Counted from the first letter of the stretch, positions 1-8,706 are shown. The stretch is 64,000 bases of DNA from Clostridium_AM sp963780135 (GCA_963780135.1 CAWAAR010000003.1:2666001-2730000), one strand, 5' to 3'. Notes: generated from the sequence alone by a model not told the origin. Program-made: numbers and translations.

Positions 1-2
1 GT

Positions 3-1391
3 AAAGAATCAAAAGGATTTATATTAGCAGTAACAGCTTGTCCAACAGGTATAGCACATACTTATATGGCAGCAGATTCTTTAAAGAATAAAGCAAAGGA
101 AATGGGTGTAGACATTAAAGTAGAAACTAATGGTTCTACAGGTGTGAAAAATGGATTAACAGAAGATGAAATTAAAAGGGCAGATGCAATAATAGTTGCT
201 GCAGATAAACAAGTTGAAATGGCTAGATTTGAAGGTAAAAAGGTAATTCAAGTTCCTGTAGTACAGGGAATAAAAAAACCAGAAGAGCTTATAAATAGAG
301 GCTTGAATGGAGATGCTCCAGTATATCATCATACTGGAAGTAGTGAAGGTTCTTCCTCTAAAAATGAAAGAACAGGATTTTACAAACATCTTATGAATGG
401 TGTTTCAAATATGCTTCCTTTCGTTGTAGGTGGTGGTATATTAATAGCTATATCCTTTATGTTCGGAATTAAAGCTTTTGATCCAAAAGATGCAGCATTT
501 AATCCAATAGCAAAATTGTTAATGGATATTGGTGGAGGTGCTGGGGCATTTTCACTAATGATACCTGTACTTGCTGGATTTATAGGTATGAGCATAGCTG
601 ATAGACCAGGATTTGCACCAGCAATGGTTGGTGGTTTAATAGCAGCAACTACTGGTGCTGGGTTCTTAGGTGGATTAATTGCAGGTTTTCTTGGTGGTTA
701 TGTAGTAGTATTACTTAAGAAAGTATTTGCTGGATTTCCACAGTCTTTAGAAGGAATAAAACCTGTTCTTATATATCCTTTACTTGGAATATTTATTACT
801 GGTGCAATAATGTTACTTGTTGTAGCAACTCCTGTTAAGGCAATTAATACAGGACTTGCAGTTTGGTTAAATTCCATGGGTACAGCAAACAAAGTTATGC
901 TTGGTTTAGTTTTAGGTGGAATGATGGCTGTTGACATGGGTGGTCCAATAAATAAAGCAGCTTATACTTTTGGTCTTGCAATGATAAGTGCAGGTAATTT
1001 TTACCCACATGCTGCTATTATGGCAGGTGGTATGGTTCCACCACTTGGAATTGCAATTGCAACGACTATATTTAAAAATAAATTTACAATGCAAGAAAGA
1101 GATGCAGGTAAAACTTGTTATGTAATGGGATTAAGTTTTATAACAGAAGGTGCAATACCTTTTGCAGCATCAGATCCAGTTAGAGTATTACCTTCAGCAA
1201 TTATAGGTTCAGCAGTTGCAGGTGCTCTTACTATGATGTTCAATATAGGATTACCAGCTCCTCATGGTGGAATATTCGTAATTCCTATAGTTAAAGGAAA
1301 TCCTTGGTTATATGCTTTAGCAATATTAATTGGATCATTGATAACAGCAGTATTGCTTGGTGTTTTAAAGAAACCAGTAGAACAAAAATAA
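3..1391 (+). CDS. fruA: PTS fructose-type EIIBC permease, 5' end outside window
   Basis: This is the fructose-family phosphotransferase permease, which takes up and phosphorylates sugar. The reading frame is open from the first bases of the window, so the gene starts upstream; an internal ATG at 66 is not the real start. The visible part opens inside the EIIB domain with the phospho-cysteine motif CPTGIAHTYMAA, followed by the rest of EIIB (to about residue 100 of the visible protein), a short Ser-rich linker, and a hydrophobic EIIC domain with many membrane segments. The conserved PAPHGG-type stretch near the C-terminus fits the fructose/mannitol EIIC family. An EIIA domain could lie upstream, making this EIIABC, but that cannot be seen. 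Sugar specificity is inferred from the family. Confidence 0.9.
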   Translation, partial: KESKGFILAVTACPTGIAHTYMAADSLKNKAKEMGVDIKVETNGSTGVKNGLTEDEIKRADAIIVAADKQVEMARFEGKKVIQVPVVQGIKKPEELINRGLNGDAPVYHHTGSSEGSSSKNERTGFYKHLMNGVSNMLPFVVGGGILIAISFMFGIKAFDPKDAAFNPIAKLLMDIGGGAGAFSLMIPVLAGFIGMSIADRPGFAPAMVGGLIAATTGAGFLGGLIAGFLGGYVVVLLKKVFAGFPQSLEGIKPVLIYPLLGIFITGAIMLLVVATPVKAINTGLAVWLNSMGTANKVMLGLVLGGMMAVDMGGPINKAAYTFGLAMISAGNFYPHAAIMAGGMVPPLGIAIATTIFKNKFTMQERDAGKTCYVMGLSFITEGAIPFAASDPVRVLPSAIIGSAVAGALTMMFNIGLPAPHGGIFVIPIVKGNPWLYALAILIGSLITAVLLGVLKKPVEQK

Positions 1392-1394
1392 AGT

Positions 1395-1435
1395 AAAAGA
1401 GATCAAGTGAAATTATATTTTGCTTGATCTCTTTT
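1395..1435 (+). terminator. Rho-independent terminator after fruA
   Basis: A perfect 13-bp inverted repeat (AAAAGAGATCAAG / CTTGATCTCTTTT) with a 15-nt loop starts four bases after the fruA stop codon and ends in a short T-run. Confidence 0.85.
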
Positions 1436-1493
1436 GAAAAATATTAAAAAATGTAATAAATTTCTCTTATTATAAATGTATTTTGTTTTAAAT

Positions 1494-1591
1494 GGGGCTG
1501 TTGCATTAAGAATAAACACTACAATGTATTGTGCTAATTTTAAATTTGTAAAGCAATATATTGTATGTAAGTTTCTTAGTGCGACAGCCCC
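1494..1591. repeat. 98-bp MITE-like element, copy 1
   Basis: A non-coding 98-bp unit begins GGGGCTGTTGCATTAAGAA and ends with the near-inverted TTCTTAGTGCGACAGCCCC (17 of 19 positions pair). A second copy of exactly the same length lies at 32496-32593 with strong identity across the whole unit. Terminal inverted repeats, no coding capacity and dispersed copies fit a miniature inverted-repeat transposable element. Flanks are AT-rich (TTTTAAAT left, GTTTAAAT right), so a short duplication cannot be called with certainty. Confidence 0.8.
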
Positions 1592-1693
1592 GTTTAAATT
1601 TCTGATAATAATATTAAATTACAATCCATAAATTATTTTTTTATCCATAATATCTCTAAAATTGATAATATTAGCTAAGAGAGGAGGGGTATT

Positions 1694-1864
1694 ATGGATA
1701 AAGTAAAAGAATTGCTGAAAAAAATTGACGGAACTAGGACATATATGAATGACTTAATAAGAGAAAAATCGAATTTGCTGGACCCAGAAGTAATAGTTGC
1801 AAGTCAAATGCTAGATTCAGTTTTGGATGAATATTATAAAATTCTCCAAAAGGAAGAAATCTAG
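1694..1864 (+). CDS. Spo0E-like aspartyl-phosphate phosphatase
   Basis: This 56-residue protein matches the Spo0E family, small helical phosphatases that remove phosphate from Spo0A~P and so delay sporulation. The family signature is visible as SQMLDSVLDEYY at about residues 37-48, with the catalytic-type SQxLD core, preceded by a helix (residues 1-30). A strong ribosome binding site (GAGGAGGGG) lies 6-8 nt upstream of the ATG. The gene stands alone between a MITE and a repeat-rich spacer. The identification rests on the motif and size; the exact response-regulator target is inferred from the family. Confidence 0.78.
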   Translation: MDKVKELLKKIDGTRTYMNDLIREKSNLLDPEVIVASQMLDSVLDEYYKILQKEEI

Positions 1865-2029
1865 AAGCAGCTAGAAAAAAGAGGAGAGGTAATGAAAGTA
1901 GGACAAGTCGTTAGATGAGTAGAACAAGAAATATATAAGAAATTATATATTAGATGAAAAAACAAACATAAAAGTGAGGTAGCAATTACCTCTTCTTTAA
2001 GTAAAAGGGCCTGAGTTTTTATGAAAGTT
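1865..2029. other. Spacer after the Spo0E-like gene
   Basis: Together with the repeat at 2030-2174 this forms a gene-free stretch of about 420 bases. This part holds only very short open frames without family resemblance, for example an eight-codon frame near 1892 behind a GAGGAGAGG sequence. No terminator with a clear T-run was seen. Confidence 0.5.
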
Positions 2030-2174
2030 TTTATCCGATCGCTACCATTGCTAATACCCCCATATTCTTCAACTGGGGGATAAGCACTGCTACGCGCCTG
2101 GATAAGTTCTTCTAAGATTCAGATTACGATTGTATTCCTCACAGGTAAACTCCACCTGAGTCTAAGAATCACTT
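2030..2174 (+). repeat. Structured dispersed repeat, fullest copy (A)
   Basis: The region contains a CCCCCA/TGGGGG hairpin (about 2056-2079) followed by an imperfect palindrome whose left arm AAGTTCTTCTAAGATTCAG (2104-2122) pairs with CTGAGTCTAAGAATCACTT (2156-2174). The 3' half recurs at 5501-5564 and, inverted, at 63251-63328; the 5' motif TTATCCGATCGCTACCAT recurs at 5501-5520 and, inverted, at 26171-26200. It is non-coding. It may be a MITE or the remnant of a transposon end; the family is not identified. Confidence 0.7.
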
Positions 2175-2283
2175 GATTGGAATCTATAATAAAATTTAGA
2201 TATTAACATAGAAATAAAAATTGTAGAATATTTTTCGTAAAATAGTATAATTGTGTATATAGGATTATAGAGGAGGCAAAATT

Positions 2284-3078
2284 ATGATAAAACTTATAGC
2301 AAGTGATATGGATGGTACTTTAGTAAATGATGAAGGAAAAATAAATGAAAAAATATTTGAATTGATAAATGACTTGCAGAAAAAAAATATAAAATTTGCA
2401 GCGGCTAGTGGAAGGTTTTATTCACAACTCAGCAGAAATTTTGAAAAAATAAAGACAAGCATTGTATGTATATCACATAATGGAGCACTAGTAAAATACA
2501 ATAATAAAGGAGAAACTCTTTATTCTAGTTGTATTTCATCAGAAGATATAGAACATGTAGCAAATTTAAAAAGAGATTTTGGGGAAAAGTTATTTTTAGC
2601 AGCTGCTGATGATGCATATATGATAAATCCGTCACAGGCCATATTAGATGAGTTTAAATTTTATGAGATACCTTTGGAAATAATAAAATCTTTTAAGGAA
2701 GTAAAAAGTCCAATTTATAGAATGACTTATTATATAAAGGATGGTGTAAAACCAGACACTGTTGAATATTTAAAGAATAATTTAAGTGAAAATCTTGAGT
2801 TTGTAGTATCTGGCAGCAAGTGGATAGATATAATGAATAAAGGTACAAGCAAAGGGAATGCCATAAAAATACTTCAAGAAAAGTTTAATATAGATGAAAA
2901 GAATACAATGGTTTTTGGAGATTATTACAATGACTTAAGTATGTTTAAATCAGCATATTACAGCTATGCTATGGAGAACGCTCCAGAAGATGTGAAAAAA
3001 CATGCTAATTTTATTGCAGAAAATAACAATAAAAATGGAGTATACAATGTAATTCATAGGTATGCTGCTTCTATATAA
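2284..3078 (+). CDS. Cof-type HAD-superfamily phosphatase
   Basis: This 264-residue cytoplasmic protein is a haloacid-dehalogenase-like sugar-phosphate or flavin phosphatase of the Cof/YkrA group. Motif I is DMDGTL at residues 8-13, with the nucleophilic Asp and acid/base Asp both present. Motif II is the Ser/Thr in AASGR near residue 41, the cap domain occupies the middle third, motif III includes Lys in the KGTSKGNAI region, and motif IV is FGDYYNDLSMF. Length is typical. A GAGGAGGC ribosome binding site precedes the ATG. It is a single gene followed by a large hairpin. The substrate cannot be told from sequence. Confidence 0.88.
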   Translation: MIKLIASDMDGTLVNDEGKINEKIFELINDLQKKNIKFAAASGRFYSQLSRNFEKIKTSIVCISHNGALVKYNNKGETLYSSCISSEDIEHVANLKRDFGEKLFLAAADDAYMINPSQAILDEFKFYEIPLEIIKSFKEVKSPIYRMTYYIKDGVKPDTVEYLKNNLSENLEFVVSGSKWIDIMNKGTSKGNAIKILQEKFNIDEKNTMVFGDYYNDLSMFKSAYYSYAMENAPEDVKKHANFIAENNNKNGVYNVIHRYAASI

Positions 3079-3095
3079 GTAAATATTTCATAATA

Positions 3096-3222
3096 AGTAC
3101 AGTGCAATGTAGTCGAAGTAACTTTCAACTGTATTGCAGCTGATATATGTTGTGAAGGAACTGTTCACTTCACAACATATATCAACCTCCATACAGTTGA
3201 AAGTTACTTCTTAATTCAGTAC
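3096..3222. repeat. 127-bp long imperfect palindrome
   Basis: Two nested perfect inverted repeats form one long cruciform: outer arms GAAGTAACTTTCAACTGTA (3115-3133) and its complement (3192-3210), inner arms TGATATATGTTGTGAA (3141-3156) and its complement (3169-3184), with AGTAC/GTACT at the extreme ends. Small asymmetric bulges separate the arms. It is too long and complex for a simple terminator and looks like a palindromic mobile element or a structured RNA, although it may also stop transcription between convergent genes. Confidence 0.75.
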
Positions 3223-3295
3223 TTTTATTTTAAGAAGAATATATGCAAGTTAAGTATTGAAATAATGTAAGCTTGGAAATTTACTTTGAAAATCC

Positions 3296-4750
3296 TTAAG
3301 AAAGATGATCTATTCTTAGTTCAAACCAAAATGTACTGCCCTCACCAATCTTAGAATCAACTCCGTAAGTTCCGCCATGCAGTTCCATAATTTTTTTTAC
3401 AATGGATAAACCTAAACCAGTACCCATAACAGAACGCTTATGTTTCTTGTCAACCTTGTAGTATCTGTCCCAAATATAGGGCAGATTTTCAGAAGCTATG
3501 CCTTCACCAGTATCACTTACTTCTATCCTTACATTTTCATTTGAGATGGTTTGACGAACAGTTATAGTTTTGTCATCACCAGTATAGTTAATGGCATTGG
3601 TTAATAGATTATAGAATACTTGTGTTATTCTAGTTTCATCTGCCAACACAAATGATTCTTTATCATGTATAAATGAGATAGAATAACCATTGTTTTTAAC
3701 AAGTTCGTTAATGCGGTTTGTAGTTGCCTTAATACTTTCTGTAAGATTGTATTTTGATAGATTTAGCTCTTGCATTCCAGACTCAAGCTTTGATATGTCA
3801 AGAAGATCATTTACCAGTGTTTTAAGTCGATTAGTTTCATCCATAATAACTTGTGTTTGATCTGGAGTAACTTCATTTGGAAAGTCATGTATCATTTCGG
3901 CATAGCTGTAAATAAGGCTCAGTGGAGTTCGTAAATCATGAGAAATATTGGCTAAAAGTTCATGCCGAAGTGATTCAACTTTATTAAGTTCAGCTGCAGT
4001 AGTATTAAGGGTATCAGAAAGTTCTTCAATTTCAACAAAACCTTTTCCATTAAAATGTATATTATAATTACCATTTGCCAAAAGTTTTGCACTTTTATTA
4101 ATTTCTTCAATAGGATTTGAAATTCTTTTTGCAATAATCAAAGCAAGTAGTACAGAAAGTAAAAGCATAATTCCAGTAACCAAATATAATTGGTAACGTA
4201 AAGTTGTTACCGTTGCGTTTAAAGGGGAAATAACTGCGTTTATAAAAACAGCACGAGTTTCTCCACTGCTATTTTTCACAAGTTTAACATATACTAATGA
4301 TTGTGAAGGATGCAGATTACTAGGTGGTAATTCTCCTGCAAAATTTTTATTTCCTACTGGTACTTGGGGAGGGGTATTGGTAATATTCTGATTAAACTGG
4401 TTATTATTACTTTGTGCATTTGAAATCATAGTAAGTTTATCCTTTAGCGGGATTTTATACTTTGTATTTGAAGAAGATACAATATTTGTGCCCTCTAAAG
4501 AAGAAATTTCAATATAGATTTCACCATTTTCAGAAATACTTTTAATTAAGTTTGATACATTTTTATTATCTATGTTGTTAGAAATGGCGATTGCATTGTT
4601 TTTAATTTCTCTGACTTTGATAGATTTGTAAAAGGTATTTAAAAAAACAATTTGAAAAAGCCATAAAATAGTGATTAGCAGTGTAGAAAATCCAAAAATA
4701 AAAGCAAAAACTTTCCACTTTAACTTTAGCTTATTGGTGTTTAATTTCAT
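3296..4750 (-). CDS. Membrane sensor histidine kinase
   Basis: This 484-residue kinase autophosphorylates on His and passes the phosphate to the regulator encoded just before it. Transmembrane helices lie at about residues 13-36 and 187-207 and enclose a roughly 150-residue external sensor region that has a Gln/Asn/Pro-rich stretch (112-145). A HAMP domain follows (208-260). The HisKA motif NISHDLRTPLS places the phospho-acceptor at His271. HATPase boxes are visible as NLLTNAINY (N box), DTGEGIA (G1) and GTGLGLSIV (G2). The start codon lies 2 nt after the regulator's stop, so the two are co-transcribed. The gene downstream on the regulator's other side encodes a beta-helix lipoprotein, but it is a separate unit. 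The stimulus is unknown. Confidence 0.92.
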   Translation of the reverse strand: MKLNTNKLKLKWKVFAFIFGFSTLLITILWLFQIVFLNTFYKSIKVREIKNNAIAISNNIDNKNVSNLIKSISENGEIYIEISSLEGTNIVSSSNTKYKIPLKDKLTMISNAQSNNNQFNQNITNTPPQVPVGNKNFAGELPPSNLHPSQSLVYVKLVKNSSGETRAVFINAVISPLNATVTTLRYQLYLVTGIMLLLSVLLALIIAKRISNPIEEINKSAKLLANGNYNIHFNGKGFVEIEELSDTLNTTAAELNKVESLRHELLANISHDLRTPLSLIYSYAEMIHDFPNEVTPDQTQVIMDETNRLKTLVNDLLDISKLESGMQELNLSKYNLTESIKATTNRINELVKNNGYSISFIHDKESFVLADETRITQVFYNLLTNAINYTGDDKTITVRQTISNENVRIEVSDTGEGIASENLPYIWDRYYKVDKKHKRSVMGTGLGLSIVKKIMELHGGTYGVDSKIGEGSTFWFELRIDHLS

Positions 4751-4752
4751 AT

Positions 4753-5436
4753 TTATCCCTCAAATCTGTACCCAAGACCACGCAGGGTAGTAATAAATTT
4801 GGCATATACACCTAGGGAACGCCTAAGTAGCTTCATGTGGGTATCAAGGGTTCTATCATCACCAAAATAATCATATCCCCATACTTCATTAAGCAGTTTT
4901 TCTCTAGGAACTACTATGTTTTTATTCCTAACAAGGCAAAAAAGCAGCTCATATTCTTTTGGAGCCATATTAGTAAGTACATTATCAATGATTACTTTAT
5001 AGGCAGTCATGTCTACTTCAAGACCTTCTTTTTTGAAAATAACATGATTATTATCAATTTCTGGTTCTATATTTTTTTGCACTCTTCTTAATATTGCATT
5101 AATACGCATCATAATCTCTTTTGAAGAAAAAGGTTTAACTACATAATCGTCAATGCCAATTTCAAAGCCGTGAATTTTATCATATTCTTCTCCGCGAGCA
5201 GATAGCATAATAACTGGTACATCATAAATTTTTTTTATTTCCTTAACTGCAGAAAAACCGTCAAGTTCAGGCATCATAATATCCATAATAATAATATCAA
5301 ACTTTTCTTTGCGGCAAATTTCCACAGCTTCCATGCCATCACCAGCTTCTACTGCTTCATGACCTTCAAAATTAGCATATCTTTTAAGTACAGTTCTTAA
5401 TCCACTTTCATCATCACATATTAGTATTTTTGCCAT
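4753..5436 (-). CDS. OmpR/PhoB-family response regulator
   Basis: This 227-residue regulator pairs with the kinase at 3296-4750 and is the first gene of that operon. The receiver domain (residues 1-118) has the acidic pair DD at 8-9, the phospho-acceptor Asp52 in IIIMDIMMPELDG, the conserved Thr/Ser position in LSARG and Lys in VVKPFS. The C-terminal winged helix (about 128-227) ends with the usual GLGYRFE signature. A good ribosome binding site (AAGGATG) precedes the ATG. Target genes are not shown by the sequence; the neighbouring lipoprotein gene upstream is a candidate by position only. Confidence 0.92.
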   Translation of the reverse strand: MAKILICDDESGLRTVLKRYANFEGHEAVEAGDGMEAVEICRKEKFDIIIMDIMMPELDGFSAVKEIKKIYDVPVIMLSARGEEYDKIHGFEIGIDDYVVKPFSSKEIMMRINAILRRVQKNIEPEIDNNHVIFKKEGLEVDMTAYKVIIDNVLTNMAPKEYELLFCLVRNKNIVVPREKLLNEVWGYDYFGDDRTLDTHMKLLRRSLGVYAKFITTLRGLGYRFEG

Positions 5437-5500
5437 AAAAATTCACATCCTTTTTATTCACATTAAGTTATAAACATAATTATAAATTGTAAATGAATAC

Positions 5501-5564
5501 TTTATCTCGGGGCTACCATCCGTAATTCTCATAAGCAAACTTCACCTGAGTCTAAGAATCACTT
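5501..5564 (+). repeat. Dispersed repeat, shortened copy (B)
   Basis: The sequence combines a GGCTACCATCCGTAA motif (5511-5525) with the conserved 3' half ending CACCTGAGTCTAAGAATCACTT (5543-5564), which is identical to 2153-2174. The central hairpin seen in copy A is missing. It lies upstream of the response regulator gene and on the opposite strand to it. Confidence 0.65.
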
Positions 5565-5602
5565 TATTTATTATAACATCAAGTTATAAACTCTTCTATG
5601 CT

Positions 5603-5650
5603 ATAATCAAAGGTTGCACAGAAGTGAACTACTATGCAACCTTTGATTAT
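5603..5650 (-). terminator. Terminator after the beta-helix lipoprotein gene
   Basis: A perfect 16-bp stem (ATAATCAAAGGTTGCA 5603-5618 with its complement 5635-5650) lies immediately downstream of the stop codon of the leftward lipoprotein gene. The T-run is weak but the stem is strong. Confidence 0.7.
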
Positions 5651-5651
5651 T

Positions 5652-7028
5652 TTATTTTAATGGAGCTAACTTACCACCATCGGATAAAGTAATTGTTTTA
5701 CCACCAAGCCAGCTGTTAGCACTGTTTGTACTGTCATAGGAAATAGTGTGACCATTCGACTTAATGTTTGATAATGAAGTATCAGAATCAGTTAAAGCTT
5801 GAACATAGGAGTCTGAAGTTACAACCCATTTACTTGTAGCATCAAGATTAACTGTTACTTTTGCAAGTTTGTTATCAGTATTAATGCTTCCTGTAAATGT
5901 ACTATTATTTTTTAAAGCCATGGAAACTGAACTGATTTTATCACAAGTAACCTTGCCGCTTAAGGTTTGAGTATCTGCTGTAAGGGTAAGCTTTCCACCA
6001 TTTTTTCCACTAGTACCCCATCTCTCAGTAGCTGTTGCAGAAATAAGTGTGTCAGTGCTGTTTGTAACAGAAACATTTTTAAGGTTTGCAACTGCATCAG
6101 TGTTTGTAATAAAGAATAAAGCACCAGCTTTAGAGGAAAGTGAACCTCCTGTCATTATAAAGGAAGCTGTTCCTGTTTCAGCATCACCAGAAAAACTTTG
6201 ATAAAGCATTACACCATTCGTCTTTTCACCTGAAATATTTGCATTATTTAATGTAATTGAGTTTTTACCCTCTACCACTGCAGCTTCAGAACCAGTTGCT
6301 TTAATAGTTGCATCAGATGCTGTAATTTTACCTGTGGAGTAGATACCAGGAGAATCTTTACCTGTAGTTGTCATAGAACCACCTTTAACATTGATTGTAC
6401 CATTACCTCTATCTGTAGCAAGTGCAGCACAGTGTGTACCAGCTGTATTAATTGTTACGTTAATAGCGTTTACTGTACCAGTCATTGTAGCATCAAGTCC
6501 ACGTGAAGAATCCTTTGTAGTGTTAATAGTTGAATCTGAAATATTCACAGTAGAACCACTTCCTGTTGCGAAAACACCGTTGGAACCGCTGGTAGAAGTA
6601 TTGATTTTGCTTCCACTTATGGTTATTGTACTTCCTGATTTAGCAACTACCCCTGCATTTAATCCGTAAAAATTGCTTTCATCCTCACTAGTAGTATTTC
6701 CAGCTGTTTTATTTATTGTGGCATTTGTTAGTGTTAAATTACCTTTGTTACTTACCATAACACCGGATTGATTAGCATTTGTGGCAGTATAAGTTTCACC
6801 AGATTTTGAAGCTGTTTGGCCACTAACAGAGTAAGCAGCTGTTCCTGTAATAGTAGGTCCATTGCTAGCACCACCGCCACCTGAAGAAGGGGCCTTTGGG
6901 GCACCATTTGTTGATGTAGTTGTAGTTGATGCTGTATTTTTTGAATTATTGGATGAAGAACATCCAGCAAATGTCATTACACATAAACATGTAGAAATAA
7001 TTAATGCAATTATTCTCTTTGATTTCAT
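5652..7028 (-). CDS. Surface lipoprotein with parallel beta-helix repeats
   Basis: The product is an exported lipoprotein of about 458 residues. A charged N-terminus and hydrophobic stretch end in the lipobox FAGC, followed by a Ser/Asn/Thr-rich linker with a Gly-rich patch (SSGGGG). The rest is built of short Thr/Asn/Ser/Gly/Val-rich repeats of the form xxTISGSKINTSTSGxNGVFATG, typical of right-handed beta-helix proteins such as adhesins or polysaccharide-binding proteins. No catalytic motif was recognised. I prefer the ATG at 7028 because GAGAGAG lies at ribosome-binding distance before it; an upstream ATG at 7049 has no such site. A binding role on the cell surface is inference from the fold type. 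Confidence 0.75.
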   Translation of the reverse strand: MKSKRIIALIISTCLCVMTFAGCSSSNNSKNTASTTTTSTNGAPKAPSSGGGGASNGPTITGTAAYSVSGQTASKSGETYTATNANQSGVMVSNKGNLTLTNATINKTAGNTTSEDESNFYGLNAGVVAKSGSTITISGSKINTSTSGSNGVFATGSGSTVNISDSTINTTKDSSRGLDATMTGTVNAINVTINTAGTHCAALATDRGNGTINVKGGSMTTTGKDSPGIYSTGKITASDATIKATGSEAAVVEGKNSITLNNANISGEKTNGVMLYQSFSGDAETGTASFIMTGGSLSSKAGALFFITNTDAVANLKNVSVTNSTDTLISATATERWGTSGKNGGKLTLTADTQTLSGKVTCDKISSVSMALKNNSTFTGSINTDNKLAKVTVNLDATSKWVVTSDSYVQALTDSDTSLSNIKSNGHTISYDSTNSANSWLGGKTITLSDGGKLAPLK

Positions 7029-7258
7029 TTTAATCACGCTCTCTCTCATAAATTTTTTAATTTATATGCCCATGAATAAGTTCTTTTAAGAATTACTTTA
7101 TTTACTATGATTTAAGTTTACATCACCTATCTGTTTTTTAATTGTACTGAAACTGAACTTTATCTGAATTTTTTGTTCAATGATTAAAAAGTATAATCAT
7201 GTTTTATGCAAATTGAATATACTATTATTGTTAAATACTAGTATGGAGTGTATAAACA

Positions 7259-8104
7259 TTGAGAAATTTAAGAGATAGTGAATATGATATTTTTAAACGG
7301 AATGAACAGTATTTCAGGCCTTCAAAGCTGCCTGCATTAAATATTAGAAATTTTAATTATAATTTTTTTGATAAATACTGGGATAAAGATTATAACCAAA
7401 TAGTTTTACCAGATTATCTATTTATTTCTCCTAAAGATACAATTATAAATTATTTTAGTGTATTAAGAGAAGCTTCAAACATATCAAAAGGTGGATGTGG
7501 CACAATTGGAGAGGCTATGGGTCCATATCCAATATCGTATAATTTTTTTACTTCTGAATTTAAGAATAATGTTGATTATAAAACCTACTTAAATTCCTTT
7601 AAAGATATAGGACACATTAACTTAATAAAAGTTAATAACTTAACTAATAAAAATACTCCAAAGGGAATTTACAGGTATTTTTTTGAGGTAGAAACCATAG
7701 AACCATCTACAAATGGAAATACAAGTTTCGCATATTATTACGGATTTATATATTTAAAAAATGAAAATGGAAAATATAAAATTTCTGATATAGATGTGCG
7801 AGGAGAAGATTTTCTATGTGCTGCTTATCATGGCTGGGCTCATAATGCTGAACTGTATGTAGATTCAACCTATGGAGGTTGGTGCAATCTTGTAAAAAAG
7901 AGACATCCAACCCAGCAAATTGGTTACATTAAAAACATTTATGTAACAGGTAATGATGGACATGAATATAAATTTCAATTTTTTCAGCTTACCAATGGAA
8001 CTGATATAGAAGTTAATCAATTTGTTAAAGGTAAAAATAATCAATGGATACCAATAGAAATAGATGTAAAAAAGTGTATAGAAAGATGGAGGCGATTTTA
8101 TTAA
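7259..8104 (+). CDS. Uncharacterised 281-residue protein
   Basis: I do not recognise a family for this protein. It starts at TTG with GGAG about 12 nt upstream, has no signal peptide or membrane segment, and is rich in Asn, Lys, Tyr and aromatic residues. Visible conserved-looking patches are SKGGCGTIGEAMGPYP (about residues 80-95) and an aromatic-rich stretch with AAYHGWAHNAELYVDSTYGGW (about 182-202). The repeated Gly-Trp/His patches resemble a small enzyme or a binding module, but nothing catalytic can be assigned. It stands alone between a lipoprotein gene and a strong terminator. Confidence 0.7.
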   Translation: MRNLRDSEYDIFKRNEQYFRPSKLPALNIRNFNYNFFDKYWDKDYNQIVLPDYLFISPKDTIINYFSVLREASNISKGGCGTIGEAMGPYPISYNFFTSEFKNNVDYKTYLNSFKDIGHINLIKVNNLTNKNTPKGIYRYFFEVETIEPSTNGNTSFAYYYGFIYLKNENGKYKISDIDVRGEDFLCAAYHGWAHNAELYVDSTYGGWCNLVKKRHPTQQIGYIKNIYVTGNDGHEYKFQFFQLTNGTDIEVNQFVKGKNNQWIPIEIDVKKCIERWRRFY

Positions 8105-8156
8105 TTGCCATGAAATAGGTATCATTTGTTCAAAAACAAGCATACATGTTAAAAAG

Positions 8157-8197
8157 GCTGCCACACTAATTAATTAGTGTGGCAGCTCCTTTTTTAA
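8157..8197 (+). terminator. Strong terminator with palindromic stem
   Basis: A perfect 30-bp palindrome (8157-8186, GCTGCCACACTAATT on the left) is followed by TCCTTTTTT. It can serve both converging genes. Its end TAGTGTGGCAGC resembles the MITE terminus TAGTGCGACAGC at 1578-1589, so it may derive from a MITE end. Confidence 0.85.
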
Positions 8198-8250
8198 AAC
8201 AATCTTAGCATAAGCTAGAGGCTAAGAAATATGTTTATTGTAATGAAATG

Positions 8251-8706
8251 TTAAATTATAGATTTGAAGCATTTCCTTATAACATCTCCACGACTAATAA
8301 TGCCAACTAATACTCCGTTATGTTCTACTGGTAGTTTTTTAATATTTTTTTTTGCTAAAATTGCAGCAATATTTTCAATTTCTTCATCTATTGGAACTTT
8401 AATTACCTTTCGTTGAGCGATATCCATAATGTTTAAATTGAGTATTTTTTGAAGCCTGTCCTCAAATTCATCATTATCGCCTTTTTCAGCGGAAACATAA
8501 TATAAAAAATCTACCACTAAGTTTTCATGCTTTCCTATGTATCTCATAATGTCACCGTCACTTACATAGGCTACGATTTCACTTTTACTGTTTATTATAG
8601 GAATACCACTAATACGATATTGAATAAATTTCTTTATAACAGATTTTACTATGTCATTCTCATTAACTGTATATACTTCATTAATCATTATTTCATGAGC
8701 TTGCAT
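8251..8706 (-). CDS. Two-CBS-domain protein
   Basis: This 151-residue cytoplasmic protein is made of a pair of CBS domains (about residues 8-65 and 90-148), a Bateman module that usually binds adenine nucleotides. Recognisable signatures are ISGIPIINSKSEIVAYVSDGDIM in the first (split here only by description, residues 33-55) and KKLPVEHNGVLVGIISRGD in the second. There is no attached enzyme or DNA-binding domain, so it is probably a free-standing sensor. It is a single gene converging with the uncharacterised gene at 7259. Confidence 0.88.
   Translation of the reverse strand: MQAHEIMINEVYTVNENDIVKSVIKKFIQYRISGIPIINSKSEIVAYVSDGDIMRYIGKHENLVVDFLYYVSAEKGDNDEFEDRLQKILNLNIMDIAQRKVIKVPIDEEIENIAAILAKKNIKKLPVEHNGVLVGIISRGDVIRKCFKSII

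Noticed and set aside
6391..6669. Open frame opposite the beta-helix lipoprotein gene
   Set aside because: It is the complement of low-complexity repeats, has no ribosome binding site and no family features.
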